A DNA stretch of 64,000 nucleotides from Atrichornis clamosus (taxonomy: Eukaryota; Chordata; Aves; Passeriformes; Menuridae): assembly GCA_013400975.1 (NCBI GenBank), contig WBMZ01010827.1, positions 29,335-93,334 on the forward strand, written 5' to 3'. Below, in pieces: positions 23,083 through 35,552 of the stretch. Position 1 is the first letter of the stretch. The number at the start of each line of letters is the position of its first letter. Below the pieces are notes generated by a model that was given only the letters and a program-made list of their open reading frames with translations, did no database searches and was not told the origin of the DNA. The position numbers and the translations under genes were made by a program.

Positions 23083-23970
23083 CTGAATCACTGTTTTTAA
23101 TTGCTTCTGCAAGATTATGTTATTAGTACATTAGCTTATAAGAAGACTTGATGTCACAGTATGAAGAAATCAAGAAAGGGAGGACGAATTTTTGTTGCCA
23201 GGTAAGTGCTGGAGCAGCAGTTTGAATAGTCTGTGTACAAACCAGCTAAAGATAGCTCTGTAATACCCAAATGATGGTAGTACTTTTGTAAGTCTGGTAT
23301 TCCACATTTCTGTAGAAGGAAGAAAATTAAAAGCTGCCTCCAGAAGAAGGATAGAATGAATTCTGAATATGGTGTAACAAATATCCTGTTTCCAGAAAAC
23401 TGCCTGTGTCCCCAGAAAGGGGTTTCTGTTCAGACAGCAATCCTTCGAAAGAAGGTTTTGATTTCATGGTATTGTGCAGCATCCCAACTGCTTTTGCTGC
23501 ATGAATCAGATGCAAAATCTCTTCAGTTCTATAGCACAGACAGAAAGATGGTGTCTCTAAATAGAATAGATGTATTGCTGCACATTATTTAATTTTTTGT
23601 ATTAAACATTTATCTGGCTTTAAAAAAGTTTTCAGGCTATTTGTTACATGAGGTCTTAATTTTCCTTTAGGCAATACCTAAAGCAACAGTAGTAGCAGTG
23701 CCATATCCAGCAGTCCAGTACATATTGGGCAGCTGCAGGAACTTGCTGTGCTGCTGGTTACAATGAGATGTTGTCATTATTGTTAATGAGAAAATTCCTA
23801 GACAAGCAACTTCTTTGGTGTTGTGATCCTGTTATTTTGATTTTGACGTGAAGAATTTTTTTATTGATGTGAGTGATGTGATTGAAGTTTGTGAAGATTG
23901 TGTGATGAATGTTGATTTTAATGATAATTTTAAAATATGTGATTCACAAAGGCAAGGTGTGGAACATACA
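23083..23970. other. Non-genic spacer with a C-free tract
   Basis: No gene. Most of this spacer is ordinary AT-rich DNA. Positions 23848-23944 contain no C on the + strand, although G is plentiful. The tract is built of GTGATG, GATTG and TTGAT-like words and ends about 26 nt before the LTR-type repeat at 23971. The resulting Asp/Val-rich open frame is a by-product of composition. Confidence 0.65.
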
Positions 23971-24794
23971 GTGTTTGTGTGGCAAGGTTTTGGCAGCAGG
24001 GAGCTACAGGAGCGGCTTCTATGGGAAAGCCAGAAGGTTCCCTTATGTTGCATAGAGCCAATGCCAGTGCTGGTCAGCTGTTGCCAGAGTGCAACGGTGA
24101 CTTTGGGTATAACATAGTTAAGAAGAGGGTGGGGATGGGTGGTGAATTGTGTATGGACAATTTCAACCAGAGAGAGGAGTGAGAATATGTGAGAGAAACA
24201 ACTCTGCAGACACTGAGGTCAGTGAAGAAGGAGGGAGAGGAGGCACTCCAGCCACCAGAGCAGAGGTCCCCCCACAGCCAGTGGTGCAGACCATGGCGAG
24301 CCAGGCTGTGCCCCTGCAGCCCATGGAGGTCCATGTGCAAGCAGAGATCCACCTGCATCCTGTGGAGAATCCCATGTCAGAGCAGGTGGATGTGTCCATA
24401 GGAGGCTGTGACTCTCTGAGAAGCCTGCATGGATCAGGCTCCTTGCCAGGCCTTGTGGCCCGGTGGAGAGAGGAGCCCACACTGGAGCAGGTTTTCTGGC
24501 AGGACCTGTGACCCTGTGAGAAGCCCACTGCTGGAGCAGCTTGTTCCTGAAGGATTGCATCCTGTGGTTTTTATTTCTCATTGTCTTTCTCTGATTTCAT
24601 CTGCAATAAACCAAACTAATTTCCCCACGTTGAAACTGTTTTTGCCTGTGACAGTAATTGGTGAGCGATGCATTCTGTCCTCGTCTCATCCCATGGGCCT
24701 TTCCTATAATTTCCTCTCCCCCTGTCCAACAGAGGAGCGGAGTGACAGAGAGGCTTTCGAGGCACTTGGCATCCAGCCAGGGTCAACCCACCAG
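23971..24794 (+). mobile_element. Avian LTR-type repeat, copy 2 (plus), 3' part internally deleted
   Basis: Same family as 19689-20280, in the opposite orientation. It starts with the TGTGGCAAGGTTTTGG block (about 23978-23993). Next come the AGAGAGGAGTGAGAATATGTG block (about 24170-24190), a series of GTGGAG/CTGGAGCAG units (24300-24540), AATAAA at 24605-24610, and a terminus CAGCCAGGGTCAACCCACCA ending at 24793. The 'PEEE' region retained in copy 1 is missing here: the sequence jumps from GGATTGCATCCTGTGG to TTTTTATTTCTC near 24568. The 120-127-codon frames in several phases on both strands (24149-24812) are repeat shadows that arise because the repeat is GC-rich. No protein function is proposed. 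Confidence 0.88.
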
Positions 24795-27326
24795 AACCCT
24801 GCTCCTTCATAATATATGTTCCACATCTGATCAGGAAAGGATATCTCAGTATCAATCAATCATTAGCAATCACCTCAACTAAAAATGTCTCCAGGTGATA
24901 GTAAGTGGCATTGACATATTTTGTTTACACAATTATTAAATGACATTATCCATACAAAAAACATGACTTTTTCTCTTCAGCAGATTTAGGAAATTCCTAA
25001 AAAGATAATAATGACCACAATATTTTCAAGTTTGATACAAGGGACCATGCAGATATCTCATGTTTTCTAGAATAGTCAGGTATTCCATTGCCATTTTGTG
25101 TTTAATTTTAAGCTATTTTTATTTACTAATGCCAGAAGCAGTAATTAGAGGTAAAACACACTGGACTAATTATTATTATTGTTATTATTATTGTCATTTG
25201 TTATATTTTCATGTGTATCGTGATAAATTCAGTTATATATTACCTACACTGAAAGCAAACCATTTTATATGCAGATTTAAGGTAATGGGCATTCAACTTT
25301 AAAAAATGGTTCTGGTATCCTGTAGCTTCTCAATAATAATATGTTCTTATATTCCAACAGAGAAGGATGGATTATGGGTTTTTCAATTTGCATCAGGCAT
25401 ATTAATTATAGAGTAGGATTTCCACATAAAATATCAATGTACTGGAACAAACTGTTAATGTACCAGAATATGAACACTTACATTCATTTCTTGAGGTTTA
25501 AAAGCAATCTTCTTTTTCATATATCAGAATAGCATTTTTTAAAAGTCTGTTAATGAGAACAACATAACCAATGTTTTCTGAAAACCTTAATTAGCTTAAG
25601 TGTTAATAGTGATTTCCTAGTCATTGTACTGGCAAAAAGTACAACAAGCCATTAGGGAAAGAAAATAATTTACAGTGTATGGAAAAACTATAGAGCAGCT
25701 TTTAAGAAACATGACATGGAAGATCAACTTTATGGTGTATTAGCAAGTGAAGAAACACTGAATTCAAGTTTTACGTGTTTGGGATTTTTGTTGATGTTGT
25801 TGTTCTGGGTTTTATTTGTTTGTTTGTTTGGTTTGCTTTGGTTTTTTTCCCCTGGGAGAAGAAATTCCTAGACTAATAAAATTGTACTTGGAAGTGAAGT
25901 TCAGCTGGGAATTTGCAAAGTGTTTTTAATGATATAGAATAGCAAATTTATGGTTTATATACTATCTGATTTGTTTGAATTGCACACACAGAATCCAAGA
26001 AATTTGTTTTAATGGGTAATAACAGTACTAAATAATTTTGCTGTATAAAAAGAAAACAATTCTTTAAGAGCAGGTTAGTTATGATTCTTAATGGTACAAA
26101 AGGGGTTGTTTACAACCATTATCTTATTATTTATACACCTGGGCAAGTTACATATCTTCTCATTCATTTTCAAATACTAGGCTATAGCTGTTTAAAAAGA
26201 TGCAAATTAATTCCTTCTTTCTTTGTGCAGTTTTGTTTTAAGACTGCTCTGTTTCACGCTACTAATCTTTAATGGGCTTTCAATTTTTTTTCCTTTTTCT
26301 TGAAAACAGCAAATGAATGTAGGTCCTTCCTTTTAAAGCCAAACAGAAAGAGAAAAATATTTAAGTTTTCATGCCACAGCTGCAGGCTGTGAATTATCCC
26401 ACTAGGGAAGAGTAGAAATACCACCCACATAATCCAACAAGAGGTTTGATTCATTTTGTGTCTGAAGCAATCGTTGTGGTCTTACAAAGCTGAAATGAGT
26501 TTCCCTTGCCATCTTCACAGCAGAAAAAAATGAGAATATCTTCCTTACTAGTTCAAAACAAGATTCAACTTTTTAATTTATTTTTACTCCTATTTCTCAT
26601 TTTTATTTTTCTTCCTTATTTCTCACTATTTTGCAACTAACTTGACTTTACATATAACAATGGAATTGAATATGAGACAGGGCATAAAGAAGAGCCAAGC
26701 AATATCTTCCCCGTTCTATCAATCCCAGCTGAACTTGTGACAAGTGATTTAGTACGTGTATGAGAACCAGACGCAAGGAAGAGAGCAGAGCTTGTTTTTA
26801 AGGCTCCTATTTGTTCGAGGACAGTCAGAAAACCTTCCTGTCTCACAGACAGGGGGAGTTAGTTGCCCTATGTTTAAGTTCCCAGTGAAAGAACCTGCCT
26901 AAGGTCCTCTCTAAATATGCAGAACTCCACTCAGTATGCATAGACACTGTGTAGCTTCCTACAGATCATCAATAGTGAATAATGAAGAGAGAGATATTAA
27001 ATTCTGCCTTTTAGGTTCTTTATTCAAGGCTGTAGGGAGCTTTTGTCCTCTTGGGATCCTAATGCTTGAATTTTTACTTGGAGAGCTTTAAAGTGCTCAG
27101 GATATTTTTTTTCTTTTCTTTCCACACCCCCACCCCAAAATGAGCTGGATTAATGATTTAAAGGTTCAGCTACTGACAGATGAAATGATGACTGCAGTAA
27201 AAATCAGCGAGTTGCAGTGCTTGTCCAGAAACAATCCTTTTCATTGCCTCAAATTATTCATACACTTGCTGTCCATTCCTTCATACAGTGGTGTAGTCAT
27301 AAGGTTGTTTATTAGGGCAAGAGGAC
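24795..27326. other. AT-rich DNA with minor microsatellites
   Basis: No gene or transposon recognised. A TTA-type trinucleotide tract lies at 25168-25192 and a TTTG-rich tract at about 25814-25833. The remainder is unremarkable AT-rich sequence. Confidence 0.6.
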
Positions 27327-27383
27327 AGAAGGGAGAAAGGAAGGGAAAGGGGAGAGAGAAAGGGAGAAAGAAAGAAGGAAAGG
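27327..27383 (+). repeat. 57-nt homopurine run
   Basis: There is an uninterrupted run of A and G on the + strand from 27327 to 27383, bounded by C at 27326 and T at 27384. It is built of GGGA, GAAA and GAGA words rather than a single repeat unit. Runs of this kind can adopt triplex (H-DNA) structure when mirror-symmetric; this one is only partly so. A CR1 tail follows 50 nt downstream. Confidence 0.9.
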
Positions 27384-27436
27384 TAGTTGCTCTGAATTCC
27401 CACTTGAAGAAGGTGGAATTAAATATATGTTTTCAT

Positions 27437-27492
27437 CAGTTGGACTGGCTGATCTCTGTAAGTCCCTTCCAACAGGGACGATTCTATTCCAC
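27437..27492 (+). mobile_element. CR1 3' tail fragment
   Basis: This is about 55 bp of the CR1 terminal region in sense: GTTGGACTGGCTGATCTCTG, GTCCCTTCCAACAGGGACG, then ATTCTATTCC in place of the ATTCTATG tail. It is the typical result of extreme 5' truncation. Nothing coding remains. Confidence 0.78.
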
Positions 27493-28374
27493 ATCTCCAG
27501 CGGATATCTTGGACATGAGATTAATCTTCTGTACTACATGAAGTGCAAATTGCAACTATATGTTTAAAGTGTGTGAGCAGGTGCACTTTGAGAACACTTT
27601 CCAGATCAAATCCCTCAGCTGAGTTGGATAGCTGCATTAAAAATTTCAGGATACTGACCAAGCTTAGGGCTGGGTGGTGTACTAATCTCAGTTCTCTCAA
27701 GAATTTGTAAGCATGTGGATGATCTTATCTCTTAATCTGATTTTAGAAGTCTTTATCATTAAAAGTTTATAGATTTCAGATAAAAGATTTGAACTAACTA
27801 AAGCACTTAATTTCATTGTAATTACATTTTATTTTGAAAAGGAAAAAATGTCTAATATTTCAATACTTTATTGCTGTTATCTTTCTCTACATTTAAACTG
27901 AGATCTAAACTCAAGTTTTATTACATATGGTTCTAAATATTTCATCACATCTATATGTGCTTATATTCTTGTAGTTTTAAACCTAAAACCTTGATCAGTG
28001 CTTATTCTAGTGACAGTAGAATTATGGCTCAGAATTCAGTGAACTCCCACAAATTTTGCTGAGACCAGTGAAGTTCTAAAGAGATCTAGGCAGTATATTT
28101 AATAGGCTCAGACATATATAATGATCTTGTAGCAACCATTGTTTTAAGCTTCCATAAAAAATATAACATAGAAAAAATATATGTCAGCTCACCACTTTTC
28201 AGTTTACTCATAAATCATAGCCTTAGCTGTATTTTGTTATGTATATTTAGGAGCTGTAATCTCTGAAAAACTTGCCAGGCATTGCCTGTGAACTCATACT
28301 AACAGGCATCCTAAACAGAAAAGGAACCTGAATACGGGGGAAATAACTGCTCTGAGCGCTTTGGCATGGTCCTC

Positions 28375-28388
28375 GTTGCCAGGGAAAC
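28375..28388 (+). promoter_or_regulatory. RFX X-box-like site
   Basis: GTTGCCAGGGAAAC differs by one base from the X-box form GTTGCCATGGAAAC bound by RFX factors, which commonly sit close upstream of ciliary gene start sites. It lies in a small islet with four CpGs (about 28335-28405), whereas CpG is rare nearby. An ATG in strong context (A at -3, G at +4) starts at 28415. No exon or splice donor compatible with a gene is visible, so a distal enhancer is as likely as a promoter. Confidence 0.35.
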
Positions 28389-28414
28389 CTCTTCTTTGTC
28401 TCTACGTGTTCAGA

Positions 28415-28477
28415 ATGGCTGCCTCATTAGACACTGAACCTGATCATCATGTTACACTACCAGCAGAAAAAAAATAA
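28415..28477 (+). other. 20-codon open frame with strong Kozak start (uncertain)
   Basis: The frame encodes MAASLDTEPDHHVTLPAEKK and ends with TAA at 28475-28477. The start context is strong (CAGAATGG) and the X-box-like site ends 26 nt upstream. Against a gene: the frame is tiny, it ends in an A-rich run, and no consensus GT donor lies inside it, so it cannot readily continue into a downstream exon. It may be chance within a regulatory islet, or the remnant of a lost first exon. I do not recognise the peptide. Confidence 0.12.
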
Positions 28478-31400
28478 GGAACGGAAAAAGCTAACAGTTC
28501 CACAAATCTTTAAGAAAATGCCGAGAATGAATAAGAGTAATCTTAAATAAATCTATGTGCAACTGTAATCATAATTATCTTCTGTAAGGGTAAATCTGCC
28601 CATGTGGCTTCATTCCACATTCATTTTCAGGTGAAGGTGAGCAATTCTGGATTGTCTTTTACTGAATTAAAAAAGATAAAAGAAAAAAAGAAATGTGAAC
28701 TGCAAAATAGGTGAATTGAATATTTTATCTAAAATATATCTTTTACTTTTAAATACTGAAAGCCATCTATTTAACAAGGTCATTCAGCTTATTTAACTGC
28801 TTGAGATGTTGTTTTAGCATTTCTACAGCAGATTTTATTCATGGAGTCAGAGGCATAAAATGTCAGGGAAAAACCTATAGAGGTGCATTTATTACTCTGA
28901 TCATAAAGAGGAGTGGTGAAAAAATAGTAAAACTGAAAAATATATAGTGACAAGAGAGTTGCTTTATGTTTACTACTAAGTTTTAATCAAGATACTAAAA
29001 CGAGCACCACATAAACTTCTGAAGTGCTGCAGAACTGGATGCAGTTTCAAGGCATTACTCATTGGTAATATAACTATGAACCCAAGGTCCTTCAGGAGCT
29101 CAGTTCCTGACCTTGGCCGATGAGAAAAGCCTTTGAAAACAGGGCCAGAGCTTCACCCCCACCCTCTGTGATTTATAAATATCAACATAGGGAAAGGATT
29201 TTAAAGTCATCATCCCCACAACTCTGTTCTCTGAGATGAAAAATGAAATTCAAATCACAGGTGAAACAGTTAAGGCATGCCTAACTTTACTCATATTTAT
29301 GAGCAAAGGGGAAAGCAACCCAGCTAGACATAATTTTTCTTCTTTTTTTTGCGACTGTACCAGATGTGAAACTCAGCAGTTAGGTGCAAAAACGAGAGAG
29401 CCTGACCAGGTGATCTGAGATTAGCTGGTTTCTTTTCAGGAGTATAAAGAAATTATATGAACTAGATTTACATGTACCTGGAGCAACTTTCCTTCTTAGT
29501 AGGTGATAAGCTGTGTTGAATCTCTGACGTTGCCTAAGTAACAGTATTCAAATTAATATACTTTCTTCTAAAGAATGCTTTTCGTCTAAAAAACAGTTCA
29601 GTGAATTTTTTCCTCCTCTGGGATAACATTGTTAAAACAGGACTGGCAGACTGCAGCCAGAAGAAAAGACAAAAGAAATGCCTGAGTGTAATCACCTATC
29701 CACTGCATGCCAAGAACATACACACAGTTGCTGTCCTTGGAAAGTAGTTTTTTTCTGTTCCATGGTGAAATGTTCTCAAAATTTAATGAAAGTTGAGTCA
29801 TTAATAAGATAAATATTTTTTCCAATGGGGACTTGAGGCAGAGAAAGCTGTTCTGGAGGGTTCCTGTAGCCATCGGAGTGTTTTGCTTTCTATATTTTAA
29901 ACAGTTACACATAGGGAAGAACTAGATGAAGATATTTAAAAGTAGTGGGCAAGGCAAGAACTAGCTGTAAGAATGGTACTAGAATATTGTTTGAAGTGGG
30001 TCTGATGGGCAGGGTTTGAAGCAGTTGCTCTTTGTACCACTAATTACATACATTTTGATAAATACAGAGAAAATAAATGGTTCCTCTTGGATTCTCTTTT
30101 GAGCAAATACACACAAGGATACCATGATTTGGAAATGAGTAATAAAAAACATGGCCTGACTCTTAATGCATGTGTGAATCTAGATGTCCGTGAAAAAAGG
30201 TAATTAATTAAAAGATACAATTATAATTGAGCAGTAGTTATTATAATCACTGTATTTTGTTATGATCGTCGAACTGAACCAGACTGGAAACTCTAGGATC
30301 TACATTTCTAAGTCCCATTTATGTTCCGAGCTGCCAAGTGCTAGATTATTTTCTTGAATTAGTTTCCACTGATGTAATTTCTTGATTGCATTAACAGACC
30401 TGAAATGCAAAGTCTTGTGTGTCTTCATTTTTGCAGAGGAGTTTATTCTGAAGAGATAACAGTAACTTAGTGATCTTTCAATGAAAAACACAAAAAATAT
30501 TTAAGAAAAAATATGTATACTTTTCAGTCTCAAATATTTTACAGAAATATAAGGCATACTTTCTTACACAAAAGCACAAAAAATAAAGAAGGGAGATGTA
30601 AATGCAACTTTAGATCCAGCACAGTTTTAAGCTTTCAAATTACTTTAAATCTGCATATTAATTAGTTTCTAAGTAATAAAAACTGTACAAGTTGTATGGC
30701 TTTTACAACTCTGCACCTTACTTTAAAGAAGGAAAAATAATTTTCTATGCACTTTGTAAAATTTCTACAAAATTTGTACTTATCAGTGCATCAAAAATAG
30801 TCTTTCAATGTACCAGACCATACAAGGCACCAAATAGTTCACACCTTTTTTACATACAGTGTTGTGAGACCCAAGGAAACAGTCTTATCAAAGTGTAATC
30901 CCTTTAAATATTACACACCCAGTATGCAGGGTGAAAATGATGCACAACCACCATCAGCATCAAATCAGAAATTTCCAGAAGTAAAAATATAAGCAGTTGT
31001 AGTTGGATGTAGAAGATCATGAAGGAAAAAGGGCCCCTGTACAGGCTGCAAAAAACCCTTAGAAGTCTCTAAGCAATAGTCTTTCAGTCATCACTGAACC
31101 CACAAAGAGATGCTTGCACATAAAAGTCAGCCTTTCAATAAAAAGCCCAGAGAACAAGTAAGCAAATGGTTTGGACCTTTCAGAGTGACTTAAATCACAT
31201 ATAGACAGTCTATTATAGATGTCAAATATCCTCAAGAGATCCTTGGTCCTATGACACAGTGTGCATCTTGCTCTCCAAACTCAGCATACCCCAGAGCCCC
31301 CTGCAAGAAAGAAAGCAGCAGATCAGCTTCATCTTTATCCCATTATTTTCCACATTACAATGTGCACCCCTTATATAACCAACTAGAAGCACTAAATGGG

Positions 31401-32406
31401 AGCAATGATGTAATTACTAGGTCTTGCACAAGGCACATTCAGGAAAAGGAGTGACATAGTTTGTTTAAGGTATGTGTGGAAGTGATACAGAAGAAAGGCA
31501 CAGGTCTCCCACCCTAGCTGGTGTTATAAGAACATGGTGAGTATCCAGATTTCTTTTTTATGCTTCTTTTGTCTCTTAAAAAGCCAACTTTAGAGGTGCA
31601 TGCACATCTTCTTTCTAAGGTACCTGCATTAACAGACACAGTAATGGAAATCTTAAAGTTTGTATTTGAGTCCAGTGAGAAAATTGCAGTCTGTTGGCTC
31701 TCTGCTCTACAACTCTCTTTGGTGAATATAAGCAACAAAACCACTTTCTTAAAGCTGGAAAGATAAATCAGAAACATAAACTAGAAATCTGGCTGACAAA
31801 TTCTGGTTATTCTACTTGAGCCTCAAAATTACACCCTCAGGATACTTGGATTGTAACTTCACATTGAAAAGGAAGTATTCTTATTGGTTAATTGGTATTT
31901 TAAAACATCATATTGTCACTGCAAAATGAAAATCACTGATGACTATCACAAAAATTTGGTACTAGTAGAGCTAGAAAAGTATCCTTTCTAGGTGTTAAGC
32001 CTTGGGACATAGTGTTTATGCAGTCTAACAGCAGTCCTTGTCTCAGCATAACATATATTAAAAATCTAGAACTCACTTCAAGGATTATTTTTAGTTTTTT
32101 GTTTCCTTTCTCTCCATACTTTTACCTTTGAAATTATCTCTGAAACAATAGTGTTGCATGCATATTTGTGCCTGATATTCCCGGTATACTCAAGAATGTT
32201 TGAAAGGATTAAAAAAGACACTTGTCCTTCTGGGTTGAAAGTTTTAACTTTACTTGCATTGACATTGCAGGTGAAAGCCAAAAATTCAATAATAAACAAA
32301 ATAAATTAACCTGTTGGTAGCAACCTACCGTTTTCAGTCTTATTCCCAATCACACCGAGGCAGAAAGTAGCCCTGACACTTCTATGACTGCTCCAGCCCA
32401 TTGTAA

Positions 32407-32421
32407 ACAGGAGGTGGCAGT
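32407..32421 (+). promoter_or_regulatory. CTCF-like core motif (weak)
   Basis: ACAGGAGGTGGCAGT matches the CTCF core pattern CCASYAGRKGGCR except at the first C and the Y position. The AGGTGGCAG half is perfect. A single short motif has limited weight. Occupancy cannot be judged from sequence. Confidence 0.22.
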
Positions 32422-35400
32422 TCTAGTCTTTGATCCAGTATGCTGCAGTGTTATAAAATGGCAGTAACTAGCTCAGGAAGGCATTTCCACAATATGCAAG
32501 CTAAATAGCTTTTCCAAGGCTAGCTAGAGCTGCTTCCCGTTTAATCCCTTTTTGTAGAATGCTAAAAGGTGTCACACACACAGAAAAAAAAAAATACAGC
32601 CGCTTTCTGACAGCTCAGTATTGGTACTGTGATAGAGATTCTAGAGCTATCTGCACTGCATACAAGGCTTTTTCTTTTTCTTTTTCAAGTGTACAACCAC
32701 ATAAAAATTGTCTTTTTAGGGCTTTTGTAGAAAAATTCCTCCCTATTCATCTTGTGCTCTGTCTTGTGCGTTAGTTTCACAAATTTTTCTTATCACAGAC
32801 AATACTTTTATTCTATAATACTGAAATTCTGCTTAAAACTAAATTAGTACACCCCTCCCCCAATATATGACACATGAAAGCTGACAGGAGTGGATCTAAA
32901 ATTCAGTGCAGCCTATTCAACAGGTCATTACTTTTTAATTTCTGATACCTCTCTGAGATACCGTTGAATTTCTAAGAAGACATTGTTTTGTCATTCAAGT
33001 AACTTCAGGATGAAACCTCCCCTGTTGGCTCTAGTTATGGAAACAAGAGCCTAAACCCACATATTAAAAAACCCTATGACACTAAAGACCAAAAGCAAAA
33101 TAGAGCCATTTGGAAGTCTTTCACCACAGAAAGAAAAGGAACAGAACAAGGGAGATAAAAGGGTATGAAGGATGCAGTCTGGCATCTAAGAGAAATGATG
33201 CAAGCAAGCATTGTGTTTACTGCTTTTTAACCCAGCTCGAAGTCGGATCATGAAAAATATCAAGAGTCACAGAAGAAATATATTACACAGTCATATTGAG
33301 AATTTTATAGAAGGTCTGGAAACTAGGTGGAGGTAAGAACTACTGAAAGCATCTGACATTCAGAAGCATGCAGATTAGCACATATCTTGCAAGGTGCAAA
33401 TCTGCAGGAAGTTTTTTAATGTAATTGCCAAACAACAGGCTTTCTTAGAAAGAGTCTTGGGATGCTTCATTTCGATCAAATAGTTTTTACCTTTCTGTTT
33501 TTCCATCTACATCATCTCTGTAAGTAACTTCTCTGAGTAGAAAAACTGCTTTGTACTGTGGTGTGTGAAACTAGGACATAATGTCATGACCACAGATAAC
33601 AAAATATCCTACTATTCCCATCCTGTCTTCCAGTGGGATCTCCTGTAGTCAGAGATCCAGCAGTGAACATTAATCTTCACAGGGTTATACAAGACATCAC
33701 TAACTCAATTCCCTTGCACCTGCACAATGGAGTATGTCCAATTGTACAAAGATAAGACATGACTCTGATATTGTTAATCAGGCAGGCACATACTCTGACA
33801 TGTTTCACAATAGAAAGAGAATCCAGATTATGTCTTGTAGCTATGTAAGACAATAAGAATGTTAAGAGCAGTACGGAACTAAAGAAGAAATCTGGTTATA
33901 ATTTTAGTAATATTGTAGAGGCAGGAAAGTAGTACAATAGTACATATCATTCTGCCAGGATCTTTCTGGGAGATTTAGGAAGAATTTAAGGGATTTACAC
34001 ACAATGAAATTCAGTTTAATAACTGTGTATAAGCTGAGCAATGGTAGTAGTCCCCAAGAGTGCCTTATGGCCAAAATCAGGTCTGGAACACTGCTTACCC
34101 TTCTTTACATTCCAACTTAGCTATGTTTAATGACATTTACTGAGCACTAGAGGAGCACAGATGAAATGTTAGTGGTTCTTTTGATGTTTCATGGGAGTAT
34201 TTCCTAAAAAAATATATTAAGGCAGGGTAAAATCAGCACTGCATATCCGCATTAAAGGGGATATCCATCAACCCAAACTTCTCACATAGAAGATCTTCTG
34301 GTAAGAACTAAGAGGCTGTGCAAAGATTCATAGATGTTCTGAGTATAAAACAGAAAAAAAATGAGTATGACTCATGTTCTTAAGCTTCTGTTCTAAGTGG
34401 AGGTACGTGCCTTCCTGTCTGCTACAAAGATCCATCTATTTAAGGTTTGAATTTTATTACATTAAGACATTTTCATAGTCTCCTTTATCCATGAAAAATA
34501 AGATCAACCCCCAACTGCACCACTTGCAAGGAATAGTATTTACTTGTTCACATGGAGGAGATTTGGAGACAGAATTTGAATTTAGTTTCCCTGTGTATAT
34601 GCAAACCCCAGATATCATGGAAGGATTTGAATGATGTTTTTTTCCAGTGACTCCACTGAAAATTGTATCACTTTTGCTTAACTATCTCAAATTTTCTGGG
34701 ACTAGAATCTCCATGAATCCCTATGTTGCATATCCCTGACAAATGCGTGAAGAGCAACCTACAGAGTCAGTCTTTTTTTTCTCTCCACTCTCTCACATGC
34801 TAAAAGGACAGCTCTGTCTCTGAGAATCTTAGAGGATCAGTAGGCATTTGGGAGATCAGGACTCAGATTCCTGCTATGTAAGCACTGGATGCTAATTTCA
34901 CACGTAGAGGTTCCATGTGGCTCATGGTGGCACCAATGTACCTGCAAAATTCAGCTGTGTTCTGAGCAGAAAAATGCAATCAGCCCTCCTGCCAAGAGAG
35001 GAGAGAGTTGCCTGTTCTGGCAACTCTAACATTGTGAATGTTACTCAAGGTCTAATGGTAGTTAGGATAGCTGTGTAAATGTCCCCTAAGAGAGGAAGAC
35101 AGATGAGAGCATGGAAACTTGGGAAGACAGAGAGCAATGTGGTTGCTGAAAGGCAGTTCAGAGATTGAAGAGTAATGTGGTATGAATGTCACTCTGAGAA
35201 ATAAGATTTATTTATTGGTGAAGCTGAGGTATATGAACTGTCCTGATAGTTTCACTGAGACTACTGATGAACAAACTTAAATTTGTTGTTCGGTACCTCC
35301 AGGAAGAGACAGAATACAACATATGAGCTCCACGATATTTTCAAAACATTTGGAAAAAACTTAGAAAGAAATATAAAGACTTAGACACACAAACAAATTG

Positions 35401-35527
35401 CTGAAAGCTATAAAGTCATTCTATGTCACCTGAGGCACTCTGACTGTTCATGAGAATTCTCTCTCATTGCAGATGTTACTAAATCAAATTATTGCAATTT
35501 TGCAAGAACAAAAACCCACACATTGAC

Positions 35528-35552
35528 AGGAGAGGAGAGGGGAGGAGAGGAG
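35528..35552 (+). repeat. GGAGA-type purine repeat
   Basis: This is an imperfect pentanucleotide (GGAGA)n tract with one GGGGA variant. It is followed by further purine-rich sequence (AAATGAAGAGGAAGAG) to about 35571. Confidence 0.85.

Noticed and set aside
24149..24812. Several 120-127-codon open frames on both strands
   Set aside because: They overlap in different phases inside a GC-rich LTR-type repeat of a family that I know to give false gene predictions in birds.
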